Positions 1-11,867 of a DNA stretch of 64,000 nucleotides are shown here, one piece after another. Where the stretch lies: the NCBI GenBank assembly GCA_964030475.1, contig CAXIPT010000003.1:1659058-1723057 (forward strand), written 5' to 3'. Under the pieces are notes generated by a model. That model was not told where the DNA came from. It was given only the letters and a program-made list of their open reading frames with translations, and did not search any database. A program made the position numbers and the translations under genes. How positions within the stretch are numbered: the first letter of the stretch is position 1; each line of letters opens with the position of its first letter. Source of the DNA: Tethya wilhelma. Its lineage: Eukaryota; Porifera; Demospongiae; Tethyida; Tethyidae.

Positions 1-82
<82 letters not shown>
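1..82. repeat. (CA)n microsatellite
   Basis: An uninterrupted CA dinucleotide tract of about 41 units opens the window and may extend to the left of it. Confidence 0.98.
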
Positions 83-85
<3 letters not shown>

Positions 86-797
86 GCCCTTCATGTGAAA
101 AAATTTCCTCAAAAATGCCAGGAAGAATACTCTAAAGTTTGTGGGTGTATACATAGCATGTCATTGTTCTTTGAGGTTACCAATAAACACTTACACATGA
201 AAGGGTGGAGAATTAATCCTGTTAGCGATGATTACATTACTCAATACAGTTCAGTGGTATTTGGTTTAGTCTAACACACTGTAAACACACACACGGACAC
301 GTTGCTAATGACAAAACACGAGAGACAGGTAGTTAGGGTTAAGAATTGGAGTCTACTGAATCCACCGCAGAGCGAATATTTCTCAAATTGGATTTATGGC
401 ACTAAACACATCACAAACCAAGCTTCTTCTCAAGGAAATTTGATTAATATGCCTCAAACACCTCATTAAAGTCATTCCTTAGTAACACCGATGCTGTGTG
501 TCACTGTATGAAGCCTGTAAACAAACTTGTAAAGAAACAAACTTGAAATTCTTGGTTGTCACTTAGCGACTCGTTTGAGGTGAACCACAAAGCACACACT
601 GATACTAAGTGGAAGAGACTACTTGGTTGAGGAACACACTTAATGGTTGTATTTGTGTGTGCATTGGGAAAACAACAATTATAGCAGAGGGTAGAGGTTG
701 TTTGTTGTGCTTGATTTGAGGTCATAATGACAGGGTGGAGTAATAGATTGGTGGAGCAAGCATAAAGCCACTTAATACTTGTGGTTATGGTGTAGAG

Positions 798-840
<43 letters not shown>

Positions 841-3027
841 CACACACACATACACACTTGAGTGAAGAGTAACATGTGCCGTGGACCAATCATCTGGAAG
901 CATATGGCATGTGTATATACTGTAACAGTAAGAGAACCAACTATTCCTAGAATGGAAGCACAGCAAGCTTATAACCCCCACTACAGATGTGATGCTGGGT
1001 CCTTGATTCTTCAAAAGGAGAGTGACCAAATAAAACCTTATAATAAAATGTACTGTTTTCACTGAAAAAAGGAAATTAAAATCAGTGAAATTGTATTTCA
1101 GCGAATCCACAAATATTTTCCATTAAATTTTTCCCTTGGAATAAAGGATTTAACTAAGAGACATACTTGAAAAACAAAACAAAACAAAACAAAACAAACA
1201 AATAAACAAACAAACAAACAAGCAAACAAAACAAAAAACAACAACAACAAAAAAACACTAACCCTATCCAAAGTTTCCAGGGGACCAAGTCTGACTCTAG
1301 TCTTTGGGCCATGTACTTACTTCAAGCACATAATTACGATAATAATATAAAATTATAGAGTGGTCTAGGAGTGCAACTGGATGTTTGGTCTACTAGTTTG
1401 TATCAGCATAAGTTTCACCTAGATACTAACATAGAAACAGGAGCCTATTCAGATTACATATAATCATATTACTAGAAGCATGAAGTAGACTGTGCTGTAT
1501 TTTTATGATTGCACTTGTACATAATATCATTATGGTATGGGTACTATTATACATACATACACAATGTTGTGTGTGCAACTAGAGCTACGTGTAAATGTAC
1601 ACGAGCAACTAGTCAACACTAAAGCCTTTCATGAAAATCCTATAATACACGTAAGCAAAAGTCTTCCACCAAAACACAGACAATAATGTACTGTATGCTA
1701 GAATTCTCACAAAATAATAGATACAGTTGTGAACTTAGCTACGTAGATAGAGGCTCACTAGCATTAGATGCATACCAAGAGAGACACAATAATGATCACA
1801 GATGTTTCTACTACAATGACATAATTCAGAGAAATGTACATCAAACTTTTGATTGCTTGATGGGTACATGTAGTAGCTTACAGAGAGTTCAAAGTTATTC
1901 AATGTAAAGGCAAAAACTTGATCAAAAAACTCTCTACTCCATTGACATTAAACAAAATGATAACTATACAATTATTGCTGATAAGGACTTTGATGTGTGC
2001 ATAGGATCACAGGGATCTGATTACAATATTCAAACAAACTTAGCATCATACAGCATACTGCTTTACACAGGTCACAAACTTAGGAGTTCAAGAACATTAA
2101 CTTTAGCAACAATAAAGGTTCAACTCAAACAAAGCCTTCTCAAGAGAAAGAGAGGAAGTGTCTCAAAATAAATTGGTGCTGAAGGGGTTAATGAATTCTA
2201 TGAACAGATTGATAGATCGATTTTTGAATGATGAAAGCATATCCGCCAAAGGATCTTAATTTTACCACGCCAAAAGCCATTTATTTCATATATGTACCAG
2301 TGAGCCACAAACTGTCATAAGCTGTCATAAATGGTCAAAAACTGCCATAAAAATGGTCATGGACATGCTGAAAGCATTTTGATACAATTTACAAGTTCAC
2401 CAAAAATCTAAGTTGTACGTAAATAAAATTCAGAAACACACTCAAAACTTCAAAGGACAAGCCAAGGCAGTGATTGAGAGTTTGATACAATACAAGTTCA
2501 TTGAAACATACTTTGAGCTTTGTGCAAGTTTGCAAGTTTGCAAGTTGTAACAAAATATCAGATAACCTTCAAAAGGTAAGCTAGGTGCTGAGTGAGTCAG
2601 AGTAAACACACTGCTATCAGTTTTATCCAATTTTGCACTCTTTCATGTGACACAAACCTTCAACAAAACCAATAATTTATTGGTGTTTACAAGTTTCACA
2701 CAGGGTCAGTGCTAATGCTCTTAATCTGTCTGCACTATAGACATCAGTGTGCAGGGCTCTACATGTGACAGATGGATAGCTGTGGTCATCAAAAGCAACG
2801 TGTATAGTCTCAATAGTAGTTTATTGTATTAATAAAGCATCAGTGGGGGTCTGGGATCTATGGATGGGGTAAACAACACACACTAACAGTGTTTAAGATT
2901 AAAAATGAAATACATATATACATATTCCATCAAACATATTAATGTAATATTTCTTACCGATGAACTGATGAGGGAAGATCATCTGGTCTATCGAGTCGAG
3001 GTGTGTCAGAACCAACTGTCTTACGTC

Positions 3028-3076
<49 letters not shown>

Positions 3077-3900
3077 GTATGTGTGTATGTATGTGTATGG
3101 TACTAGCACAAAAATATAAACTGTTAACACAAAATTGGAAGAGTTTTGATTGGATGCTAGCTTGCTTTGTTTCATTTCCACAAGTACTATTTTAGTAACA
3201 ATAAAGATTTTAACAATAAAAATTTCACAACTAATAAGAGCTTCCAGACATTTATGATGCTATTTTGCAAACATTGCACCACTATGATCATACCATAAGG
3301 TAACTTTTAAAAATGGGTACTCATTTTAGCGAATTTTAGCGAATTGCATATTTTCACTAATAATATGTCACACTAAATGTCAGGGCGAGCTAGGTCAAAG
3401 TTCAACATTATCGCATGGCAATAATAAATCGCTAAAATTTGTACCCGCTAAATGGACGTCAAGAAGAAATTGCAAAAATAAGTACCTGTTTATAAAAGCT
3501 ACCTTAAGGTAATAGTGTTGCACCATATTGTAACATTTGTTTGTTACTTATGAAATTCAGCACCGTACCAGTTTAAAGCCTGAATTTCAAACGTAACAAC
3601 TAAGTACGGTTGTACCTTACCAAATGCAGACTTAGACTTTCAAAATTCATATTTTAGGGGGAAAAAATTAACACTAAAGTTGCACATATGAGTAAATTAA
3701 GTATGTGTCTGAGTACTGTGCATGTGTGCAAAACCTTTGGATCATAAGTTTGAAGGTTACAAATCAAAACCACCTGCAAAGTATTACGTTGGAAAAGCAC
3801 AGAATAGAACCAACTTAGTATCAGGTCTTGAGTTCAATACTTTTTAGTAGTTATGTTTAATGTACCAGTGCATTATTAAGCTCACATAATTATATTCCCA
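83..3900. other. AT-rich spacer without recognisable gene
   Basis: I see no protein similarity in either strand. The short open frames here are partly encoded by microsatellites: a CA tract near 800-850, an AAAC/AAAT-rich run near 1170-1250, and a GT tract near 3029-3105. Exons of a gene ending at about 4035 could be hidden here, but I cannot identify any. Confidence 0.6.
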
Positions 3901-3903
3901 CAG

Positions 3904-4035
3904 GAAGAAAGTAGAGGAACTGCAAAAATGTGTGGATAAATATCAGATGCCTCGTTCCCAGGCCTTTTACAGGTGTGCTGCTATTATTGATTTATTACGT
4001 TAATGATCTTTACCATTTTATTTTACAGACGATAA
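3904..4035 (+). CDS. Possible two terminal exons of an unidentified gene
   Basis: A good acceptor (TTCCCACAG) at 3903 is followed by an open stretch to 3972, where a GT donor lies. A second acceptor (TTTTACAG) at 4028 opens an exon whose frame matches and stops at 4033-4035. The joined reading gives a basic, coiled-coil-like tail ending KYQMPRSQAFYRR-stop. No upstream exons were recognised and I cannot name the protein. It may be the 3' end of a gene that starts in the preceding spacer, or chance. Confidence 0.3.
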
Positions 4036-4435
4036 TGGCCAAGTGCTAAGCTAGAGAAGGTCAGACATATGTGGGTTAATTGTGAGTCAATTGCAAAACC
4101 TTGGTAATCACAGGACATTATTCTGGGTCACCGTACTTGCACCTATCTAAGTTTTAGTCATTGGCAAAGGTTATCTTGTCCTCTAAGTAACTTATCTAGA
4201 GAAGTAACAAGAAAGAGAACAAAACCCAGCTTATTTCCAAGCAGTAGTGTCTGAATTTAAGACCAGGAAACGTGAGTCACGTGATCTATTAATTTAGAAA
4301 TGGTCTACAATTAACTCGTGGATGGCAGACCTTCTCCGGATTTAAGCACAATTATACTAATGGATCAGATGAGTCTATATTTAGTAACACAAGTAGCATA
4401 GGTAAAAGTCAAATGTATAATGTGTCACTTTCTCC

Positions 4436-4953
4436 CTCTTCTTTTCCCTCCCCCCTCATTATGTGCTTCTGAGTGAGTACTTATAAACAAAGTGGGTCTA
4501 ATAAAGTGCCAGTAGTGTAGCATTGTCAGGTCCTGGGCCCTGGAGTGTATTGGTAATGGGTCATTAAACTTTCATGCATATAACTGTCGTAGTCACCACA
4601 TACTACAAATAATTATCTTACAACTGGGAAAATTCCCAATCTACCACAGTAGAAAAAACCATCGCATAGCTTGGTAATTCCCAGATAACTAATTAATCTA
4701 TATTTGGATATGAACCAGATGGCTTACAAATCCATGCGGACATAATTATGGTACAATATTATTCACAATCCTATTTGCAGTAAGTAGAAAGTGAGAGAGA
4801 GAGAGTGAAAGTTCAGAGAAAACACTGAGTCAATTTTGGAGTAAAGCAGTACATTTTGACAACAAGTTGTCTTTCAGTGCTAACAAGGTAAGATTAGTCT
4901 AGTACTTGTCATACCTTATAGACTTCCCAATTGCTGCATCTACTCTATAGGCT
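4436..4953 (+). promoter_or_regulatory. Upstream region and 5'UTR intron of the first kinase-Kelch gene
   Basis: This segment is almost identical to about 11868-12374, upstream of the 12375 gene, so it is a duplicated promoter/leader unit. It contains a short intron with donor AAG|GTAAGA at 4888 and acceptor CTCTATAG ending at 4950, only three bases before the ATG (GCTATGGCT). The 63-nt intron has the same size in both copies. A GAGAGA run lies near 4795. The core promoter itself is not recognisable by eye. Confidence 0.6.
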
Positions 4954-7305
4954 ATGGCTCAACAACAACATCAGCACACACCCACAATTGGATTTAAGTC
5001 AATTTATCTAGTAAAGGATCAATCTCTTGGTATTGGATCATATGGCTCTGTTTGCAAGGCTCTGTGTGACAATCTCCTCTGTGCTGCTAAGATCATTCAC
5101 CCAACTCTTTTTGATCCAAATGCACACCAACAAATTGATCGTCAAAGAGAACACAGACTACCTATTAGTCGTTTCATGCAGGAGTGTGAGTTAATGAGTG
5201 CAATAAGGCATTCCAATATTGTACAGTTCCTGGGCACACACCAAGATCCTCAAACTGATCTGCCAGTTTTACTAATGGAGCTCATGGATGATAGCTTGAC
5301 CCATTTCTTGGAGAGCTCACAGGATGCAGTCCCTTACCACATCCAAGTCAACTTTTGCCATGACATCCCCTTAGCTATTTTTTACCTCCATAACAATGGT
5401 TTCACTCATAGAGATCTCTCTAGCAACAATGTGCTACTGCGTGGAAATGTGATAGCCAAAGTAACAGACTTTGGAATGGCGAAACTTGGTGACATAACCC
5501 CTCGAGCTACTCGTGTGTCCTTTACATTGTGTCCAGGTACAGAAACCTACATGCCTCCTGAAGCTGTCAGAGAAAACCCTGTTTACACAGAAAAGATTGA
5601 TTGCTTTTCAATTGGAACACTCATTATCCAGATATTGACCAGGTTCTTCCCTGAACCAGGAGATCGACTCAAGACCATACAAATAGACCATCCTCAATAT
5701 CCATCAGGAAGAACAGTATATGAGCCTGTTCCAGAAGTTGAACGTCGACAAAACCACATCAGTCTGGTTGATCCCAACCACCCTCTCCTACCAATTGCAC
5801 TTGAATGTCTCAATGACAGTGATGTTGAACGTCCTTCAGCTGAGGAGCTATGTTACAGAGTAGCAGCTCTGAAAGAAACACCTCAGTTCACAGAAAGTAA
5901 TTGGAGAGCTCAAAAAAGACCAGGCTTAGCTGGTAATACAACTGAGAGAGTGGAAGCACTACAACAAGTTCAAGACAAAGATGACATCATAAAACAGAAA
6001 GATCAGCAAATCCGAGAGCTTCAGCAAATACTTGGGACACAAAGCAATCGCCTACAACACATTACAAGAGAGAAAAATGATATCATACAAGACAACGAGC
6101 AGACTATTGTAGCTAGTCAACAAGAATGCCAACAGCTGAGAGGAACTATCAGAGACCAACAGAGACAACTGCAACAGGTCACTCAGCAACTTGAATCGAG
6201 TCAACAAGTGACAGCTCAATTCCAGACACGAATCCAGGAACTAGAACAAGAGCTGAAGAGAAAATCACCAACTGAACTACTAGCCAAAACACAACCAAGC
6301 CTCAGGGACCCCCCACAGACTCATTGCTATGAAACTAGCAGTAGAACAACCATAGCAACCAGGGACAGCCTCACACTGAGGTGGAGAGAGGGCACGAGAG
6401 CACCATGTAAGATGACAAGAGTGCTTAATGCTGTAGTTGATGGTGAGATTGTGTACCTCAGAGATGGTGGAGGATCCAATTCCGTTTATGCCTACAACTC
6501 AAAAAATATGAACTGGAAACAACTTCCAAACTGTCCATATGTATACTGTTCTCTAGTTGTCTTCGAAAAATTCCTAACTACTATCGGTGGAAGAGTCGAT
6601 ATTGATAGTGCAGAGGTGACCAATCAGCTCTTCAGCCTCACTGAAGAAGGTTGGGATCAGAGGTGGATAGAATTATTCCCACCAATGCCCACCAAGAGAT
6701 CTTCATCAATAGCAGTGTGTACTGGACAAGCTCTGATAGTTGTTGGAGGAGACAATCAAGATAAGAATAAACTGAGAACAGTCGAAATTATGAACATTGA
6801 TACAAAGCAATGGTCGTCTGCTGCAGACCTTCCCAAACCACTTTCTTATGCCTCAGTAACCATCTGTTGTGAAAATGTCTACATTGTTGGAGGATGGAGT
6901 GGTCCAAACACACCTATTAAGTCAGTATACACCTGCACCTTGACTGACCTTTTCCAGTCTTGTCAGTCAAGATCACCTAGACAATATTTACTTCAATATA
7001 CCAGTCCACCAAGGTCTACAGTATGGAGAAAAGTTGCTGATCTCCCAGTTGCAAATTCCACCTGTGTCACACTTTATGATCGACTCTTAGCTATTGGTGG
7101 CATGGATTCCAAACACAATCCCACTTCATATGTTTATCAATATCATCCCACCTCCAACACATGGGAGGTCATCAGTCAGATGAATACAAGTCGATGGCTG
7201 TTTTTTGCAGCTGTTCTCCCCATCAATGAACTAATTGTGGTGGGCGGCTACACTACTAGTTCGCTCAATATAACTGACTCAGTAGAAATAGCAACTGTCG
7301 TGTAA
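4954..7305 (+). CDS. TKL-like kinase / coiled coil / Kelch protein, copy 1 (intact)
   Basis: A 783-aa protein in one exon. Residues 1-305 are a protein kinase: glycine loop GIGSYG (26-31), the VAIK-type lysine in AAKII (Lys46), catalytic loop HRDLSSNN (152-159), DFG (172-174) and a PPEA in place of APE near 201-204. All catalytic residues are present, so activity is expected. The HRDLSSNN loop and overall style suggest the tyrosine-kinase-like (TKL) group; Ser/Thr specificity is inference. Residues about 330-450 are Gln/Glu/Lys-rich coiled coil. From about 470 to the end run Kelch repeats with IGG/VGG turns and tryptophan-containing motifs. There is no signal peptide or membrane span, so it should be cytosolic. 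The start follows a 5'UTR intron acceptor by three bases and is conserved among paralogues. Confidence 0.9.
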   Translation: MAQQQHQHTPTIGFKSIYLVKDQSLGIGSYGSVCKALCDNLLCAAKIIHPTLFDPNAHQQIDRQREHRLPISRFMQECELMSAIRHSNIVQFLGTHQDPQTDLPVLLMELMDDSLTHFLESSQDAVPYHIQVNFCHDIPLAIFYLHNNGFTHRDLSSNNVLLRGNVIAKVTDFGMAKLGDITPRATRVSFTLCPGTETYMPPEAVRENPVYTEKIDCFSIGTLIIQILTRFFPEPGDRLKTIQIDHPQYPSGRTVYEPVPEVERRQNHISLVDPNHPLLPIALECLNDSDVERPSAEELCYRVAALKETPQFTESNWRAQKRPGLAGNTTERVEALQQVQDKDDIIKQKDQQIRELQQILGTQSNRLQHITREKNDIIQDNEQTIVASQQECQQLRGTIRDQQRQLQQVTQQLESSQQVTAQFQTRIQELEQELKRKSPTELLAKTQPSLRDPPQTHCYETSSRTTIATRDSLTLRWREGTRAPCKMTRVLNAVVDGEIVYLRDGGGSNSVYAYNSKNMNWKQLPNCPYVYCSLVVFEKFLTTIGGRVDIDSAEVTNQLFSLTEEGWDQRWIELFPPMPTKRSSSIAVCTGQALIVVGGDNQDKNKLRTVEIMNIDTKQWSSAADLPKPLSYASVTICCENVYIVGGWSGPNTPIKSVYTCTLTDLFQSCQSRSPRQYLLQYTSPPRSTVWRKVADLPVANSTCVTLYDRLLAIGGMDSKHNPTSYVYQYHPTSNTWEVISQMNTSRWLFFAAVLPINELIVVGGYTTSSLNITDSVEIATVV

Positions 7306-8040
7306 AGAGTATGTTTATCCTCTATTTCCCCTATACTTATCTGTATCTGCTATAATGTACACTCTAATTAATTAAAGTAGTATTAAAATGTACAGCCTAA
7401 AAACTAAAACTTAACATTTGTGTGTGTGTGTGTATTTTTGTGACTCTCCTAATTTTTTCCCCCATAAAATGAATTGTACATTAATACAAGAAGTTTAATA
7501 TTCTTCTATATTCTCCACTAAACAGCTACAGTACAGGGGTATTACCGTATAGCACAAAATATTGGCAGGAATAAAATTTGGCAGATTGTCAAAAAATTCA
7601 TGATTGGCGGATTTTATTTTGATGGTTGCGCATGCAGCAATACACGTATTCCGTATATACGTGTGCAAAAATGACTGTCAAGTTGGTGGATTTAATATTG
7701 GCAGTCCTTACCAAAACCGCCAATCTGCCAAATTTTTGTGCTATACGGTAATATAGAGGCACACAGTATGAGAGAATGCACCATAAATTTCAAGAAAAGT
7801 CAAGATGTAAATGATACATAATTATAACAAGAATATAGTGATCATTGCGGCTAACTCTTATTTAGAACAATTGCTGTAATATATACAGCTAATTTTTCAA
7901 CAATTAGTACGACAATAGTTATTATCACAATAAATTCATAATTCATCTGTTCACAACAAAGAGACTATATAGTCTATCACTGGCACCTCACACATTTACC
8001 TAACTCTAATGCACGCACACCAATAAACTGCATTATTAAG
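7306..8040. other. Spacer after copy 1
   Basis: AT-rich, with a short GT tract near 7420 and a MITE (7543-7750, listed separately). I see no gene. Confidence 0.6.
7543..7750. mobile_element. MITE with TACCGTATAGCACAAAA termini
   Basis: Perfect terminal inverted repeats (TACCGTATAGCAC...GTGCTATACGGTA) bound a 208-bp AT-rich element with internal inverted symmetry (GGCAGATT / AATCTGCC). TA dinucleotides at both ends fit a Tc1/mariner-type TA target. It has no coding capacity. A diverged relative lies at about 58271 in an AGGF1 intron. Confidence 0.8.
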
Positions 8041-8845
8041 AGAACACAGACTACCCGTTCACCGTTTCAAGCAAGAGTGTGAGTTTACAAGTGCAATAAG
8101 ACATCCCAATATCGTACAGTTCCTGGGCACACACCAAGGCTCACACTACACAATCAACTGCTAGCTATTGGAGGTAGGGATTCTGAAGGTAGACCCACTT
8201 CAGATGTGTATCAATATACCATCCCACCTCTGACACATGGGAGGTCATCAGTCAGATTAATACTACTAGATGCCAGTGTGATGGAATGTTTAGCTGTTGT
8301 CAGCTAGCTACTGAGCATGCAAAGTCTAGCTGGGCTATACCTACTTTTGAACTTATAAGTCTATGCCAGAACTTGATACTCAGTAACCAGCTTGCATCAT
8401 AGTCTAGGCCTTATCTATGCTTGCATGCAGCTCAGCTAGCTTGCTGGCCACACAGAAAAATCCATGCATGCCAAATTATACATCTATATATATATATGCT
8501 TACATAGAAATCATGTAGGCCAACTCTTATGTGTCTTACCAAGCAACACTGACCAAGAACAACAGCAGGGCCATGCAGTGCAGCTAAGCTACTAAGTTCC
8601 ATTCAACAAGAATTCTAGATTACGCACACCAGATCAATGGGATCAGATCAATGAATTACTAAGTACCATCAATTTTGTCGATAGAGCTGCCTTTCCTGAG
8701 ATTTTGGTTGAACAGTCAGATAGACAAAACAACTACTGTAATCTTCTACATGTGCAACGCATGCACCGAGGCTTAATAATGGTGGTGGGTGGCTAAACTA
8801 CTAGTTGGGAGAGTGAAACTGACTCAGTAGAAATAGTAACATGCA
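8041..8845 (+). pseudogene. Internally deleted kinase-Kelch remnant
   Basis: From 8041 to about 8141 the sequence matches the kinase N-lobe of the family (REHRLP ... NIVQFLGTHQ). It then jumps directly to the last Kelch repeats (QLLAIGG ... PTSDVYQY), which are most like the 15774-18186 copy. The ORF is broken within VYQYHP. The C-terminal tail (MVVGG ... ETDSVEI) reappears only at about 8781-8840, after about 480 bp of foreign sequence. This is a dead, deletion-fused fragment. Confidence 0.85.
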
Positions 8846-9384
8846 CTTACTGTTGTCTATAAAGAGCAAATAATCTGCGAGTGAATTTTAAAATTATAAT
8901 GAACATTGCCGAAATGAGTGCACTCAACAGCTGCAGGTAGACCCCCTAACTAACCTTGATTTGTGGTGAATGTAAGACAATATTAATTTTTCTAATTAAA
9001 TCATTTGTCACAAAAGTAGCTCACTATGGATGCTAATCGACATGAAAAACAAGCTCGCCAGATCGCATACAATAATTGCAGTAGTACACAGTGTAGTGTA
9101 GCCACCCACTATACCATTATTAATTAAGCCTCGGTGCATGTGTAGCACGCGTGCAGAGGATTACGGTTACTGTAGTCATTGACACTTGTGTGTTCTTGCT
9201 ACAGTGTAAAATTTTAAACAGAATATTTATACTGGTGGGTCACATGACTTAACATGTACATACAGGTAAAGTTAAATGTAAAATGTATGGTCATGTCACA
9301 TACTCTCCCTCTTTTCATACGTACAGTAGTACGTATAGTAGGAATGGGTCAACTGTCCCATAGACACCATACAAAATGTTGGCC
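8846..9384. other. Spacer with inverted GCCTCGGTGCA motif
   Basis: No gene seen. TGCACCGAGGCTTAATAATG near 8761 recurs inverted near 9118-9138, followed by a GC-richer GTGTAGCACGCGTG box. A similar box recurs at about 23670-23700. This looks like a dispersed repeat. Confidence 0.5.
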
Positions 9385-10277
9385 TGTCACTGGAATTTTG
9401 GTCCTGATAATTTTGGTCCCCCGGACCAAAATTTGCATGAAAGATTTGGTCCAGGACCATTATTTTCAGAAATTACCTTGAAAATTTTGGTCCCCCCCTG
9501 ATAAATTTGGTCCGGGGTTACAAGACCAAAATTTTTGATCAAATAATATTTTTAAAAAATGGTCCAGGATCGAAAATTTTACATGACATAATGCCAAGTA
9601 TTTTGGCCCCCCTACATAACTATAGTTTCAATCATTGCAGTGCAGTAGCAGCATTGTTTCCCTCAACAGCTGAGCAATGTTATATACATACAAACTGAAA
9701 CTTGATAATCAGTTGAGATGCAAAAGATAATAATTATTGTAATGACAAAAATAAATTAAGCAATTTGTATTGACAAAAATAAATTAAATAATTATTGCTG
9801 AGCACAACAATTGCAATCCCATACTTTACGATTTCTTTTATACACTACTGGAGCTATAAAGTTTTAAAAGATACTGAATTCTACATTAAAATAGACTGAA
9901 AAGGATACCTTGAGTGGAGTTCTAGCTTAAAAATGGCTAAATATGTTCTTAACAAATTCCCTATATAGCGATTTCTTTTATAGCCTCGCTTCGCTCGGAA
10001 TTAGGACACCCGGTCGTGCCCGGTACACGGGACTCTAGCTCCTCGTGCTAGCTAGCTCAGCCAGGCTCTGGTAGTTTTTCGAGTCTATCTCTGTAAAAGA
10101 CTGTTTCTAGAGCCTAGGCAAGTTTATTTTATAAGAGTGAATGGATGTTCAACCTTTTAGCAAGCTACTTTTCGGTGACTTTCTTCCCGGACCGCAAATT
10201 TTAAGGGGGGACCAAATTTATTGCAAATTTTGGTCCACCCGGACGAAAAATTTTGCCGGACCAAAATTTTCTTGACA
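9385..10277. mobile_element. Inserted 893-bp repeat element (ATTTTGGTCC-rich)
   Basis: The element begins TGTCA and ends TGACA and is flanked by GGCC on both sides (9381-9384, 10278-10281). A paralogous segment at about 32105-32160 has the same flanks without the insert (GACC at 32139-32142), so the boundaries are supported by an empty site. Both ends are dense in ATTTTGGTCC and its complement. It contains no recognisable protein, so it is probably a non-autonomous transposon. Confidence 0.75.
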
Positions 10278-10790
10278 GGCCACTATAAAAATCTAGTCAA
10301 ACAAAATTAAACCTTCAAAGGTGCTCAGAGGCTCTTACTGACAGATTACGAATTGCATACAAGGCCTAAGACTCACAAAAACTTTCCTCAGCACTAGTAG
10401 TGAGCGCTATTGGGAAGCCACCATAGTGCCATTTTTGTTCTCTAACGTACTTACGTACTTACTTACGTACTTCCTAACTGACTTACTTGAAAAGGATTTC
10501 CAGAGAACCAGAATGTGTTGAGTCAACTTTGACGGCACAAAGTAAGTTCTTTTCATGGGTACTACATTCCTTGATACTCGTTTCAATCTCAAATAGGCCT
10601 AAACAAAAACTAGAAAGCTTTGAAACTTAGTATATAAATTCATGTACTACAATGTAGGTAGAGTTTAAAGGTCATTTATCACGTGGCATTATTATGTGCA
10701 TGCGCATTAGCCTCCTCCATTCATTGTATATAGCTGCTACTCAAGCTTTTTGTAGTGACTAACCAGTCTCTGATAGTCCCCACACTGTAG
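10278..10790. repeat. Duplicon, copy A (pairs with about 32140-32660)
   Basis: The sequence matches 32140-32660 in the same orientation, for example CTAGTCAAACAAAATTAAAC, CTTTCCTCAGCAC and CAAGCTTTTTGTAG in both. No gene was seen. Confidence 0.75.
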
Positions 10791-11217
10791 TGTTGAAAAA
10801 AGTGAATGAACAAGTAGTAAAAATTTCAAAAAAATAAGTAGTATAGGAATGGGCAGTGCAGTAAAAAGCATTGGAACAAGGCATGTCTCAATTTCGGCAC
10901 ATGACTACTTCATTTTTTATGCCCAACTCTTGGTCGGCAGTCCAGTTTAAGTTGCCTGTCTTATTATGGTTTACTCCACTGCTTAGCCAACTGATTAGAT
11001 CGAACCAATGTAAGAATAAGCTATGGTACTATAGTAGTACAGATCTTTGCATTTATGACACTGCATGAGGATCCATAATTATTAGGGATCAAGAATAAAT
11101 CAAAAATGAAGTAGTCATGTGCCGAAATTGAGACATGCCTTGTTCCAATGCTTTTTACTGCACTGCCCATTCCTACACTACTTATTTTTTTTGAAATTTT
11201 TACTACTTGTTCTTTCT
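10791..11217. repeat. Foldback element, copy A
   Basis: Two arms of about 105 bp (10812-10917 and 11104-11210) are near-perfect reverse complements (GTAGGAATGGGCAGTGCAGT, ACTACTTCATTTTT). They surround a unique core of about 185 bp. Transcribed, it would make a long hairpin. A related and larger copy lies at 32662-33553. Confidence 0.85.
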
Positions 11218-11403
11218 GTTGTCATTGAGTAAATATATGTAGTACTTTTACAAAAGTGGGCTGCATTGGTAATGGTCATTAAATTTTCATGTGTACATTT
11301 TTGTTAGTAACCATGGACATACTACAAAAATCTTACAACTGAAAACATTCCCAATTTACCACAGTAAAATAGCTTGGTAATTCACAATGGGTATAACTAT
11401 AAA
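11218..11403 (+). promoter_or_regulatory. Diverged copy of kinase-gene upstream region
   Basis: Patches (TGGTAATGG-TCATTAAA, ACATACTACAAA, CAATTTACCACAGTA) match the upstream regions at about 4540-4660 and 11960-12080. It leads directly into a truncated kinase fragment. Confidence 0.6.
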
Positions 11404-11862
11404 CGTAAAAAAGTAACAGACTTTGGAATGGCAAAACTTGGTGACATAAACCCTCAAGCTACTCGTGGATCCTTTACAATGTGTCCAGGTACAGAAGCTT
11501 ACCTGCCTCCTGAGGCAGTCACAAATCCACCTGTTTACACTGAAAAGATTGACTGCTTTTCAAATGGAACACTTATGATCCACATTTTGACCAGGTGCTT
11601 CCCTGAACCAGGAGATCGGCTCAAGACCATACAAATAGACCATCCTAAGTTCCCAGGTGGTACTGTTGATGTGAGAGTTCCAGAAATTGAAAGAAGACAA
11701 AACTACATCAGTCTAGTTGATCCCAACCACCCTCTCCTACCAATTGCACTTGAGTGTCTCAAGGACTGTGATGTTGAACGTCCTTCAGCTCAGGAGCTGT
11801 GCCATAAAGTAGCAGCTCTGAAGGAAACACCTCCAGAAACCACACAACTATTGTATTGGTAA
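11404..11862 (+). pseudogene. Kinase C-lobe fragment of the family
   Basis: Begins at the DFG strand (KVTDFGMAK) and runs through PPEA and the C-lobe to AALKETP, then loses similarity at about 11835. The N-lobe, HRD loop, coiled coil and Kelch are absent, so it cannot be an active kinase. It joins a promoter-like piece directly and is followed at once by the next gene's upstream region. An internal deletion is the simplest explanation. Confidence 0.85.
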
Positions 11863-11867
11863 TGTGT

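Noticed and set aside
772..1110. Minus-strand 112-codon frame rich in VCVCV
   Set aside because: It is translation of a CA/GT microsatellite with random flanks.
2905..3195. Open frames on both strands around the GT tract
   Set aside because: The length comes from the dinucleotide repeat; no conserved motif.
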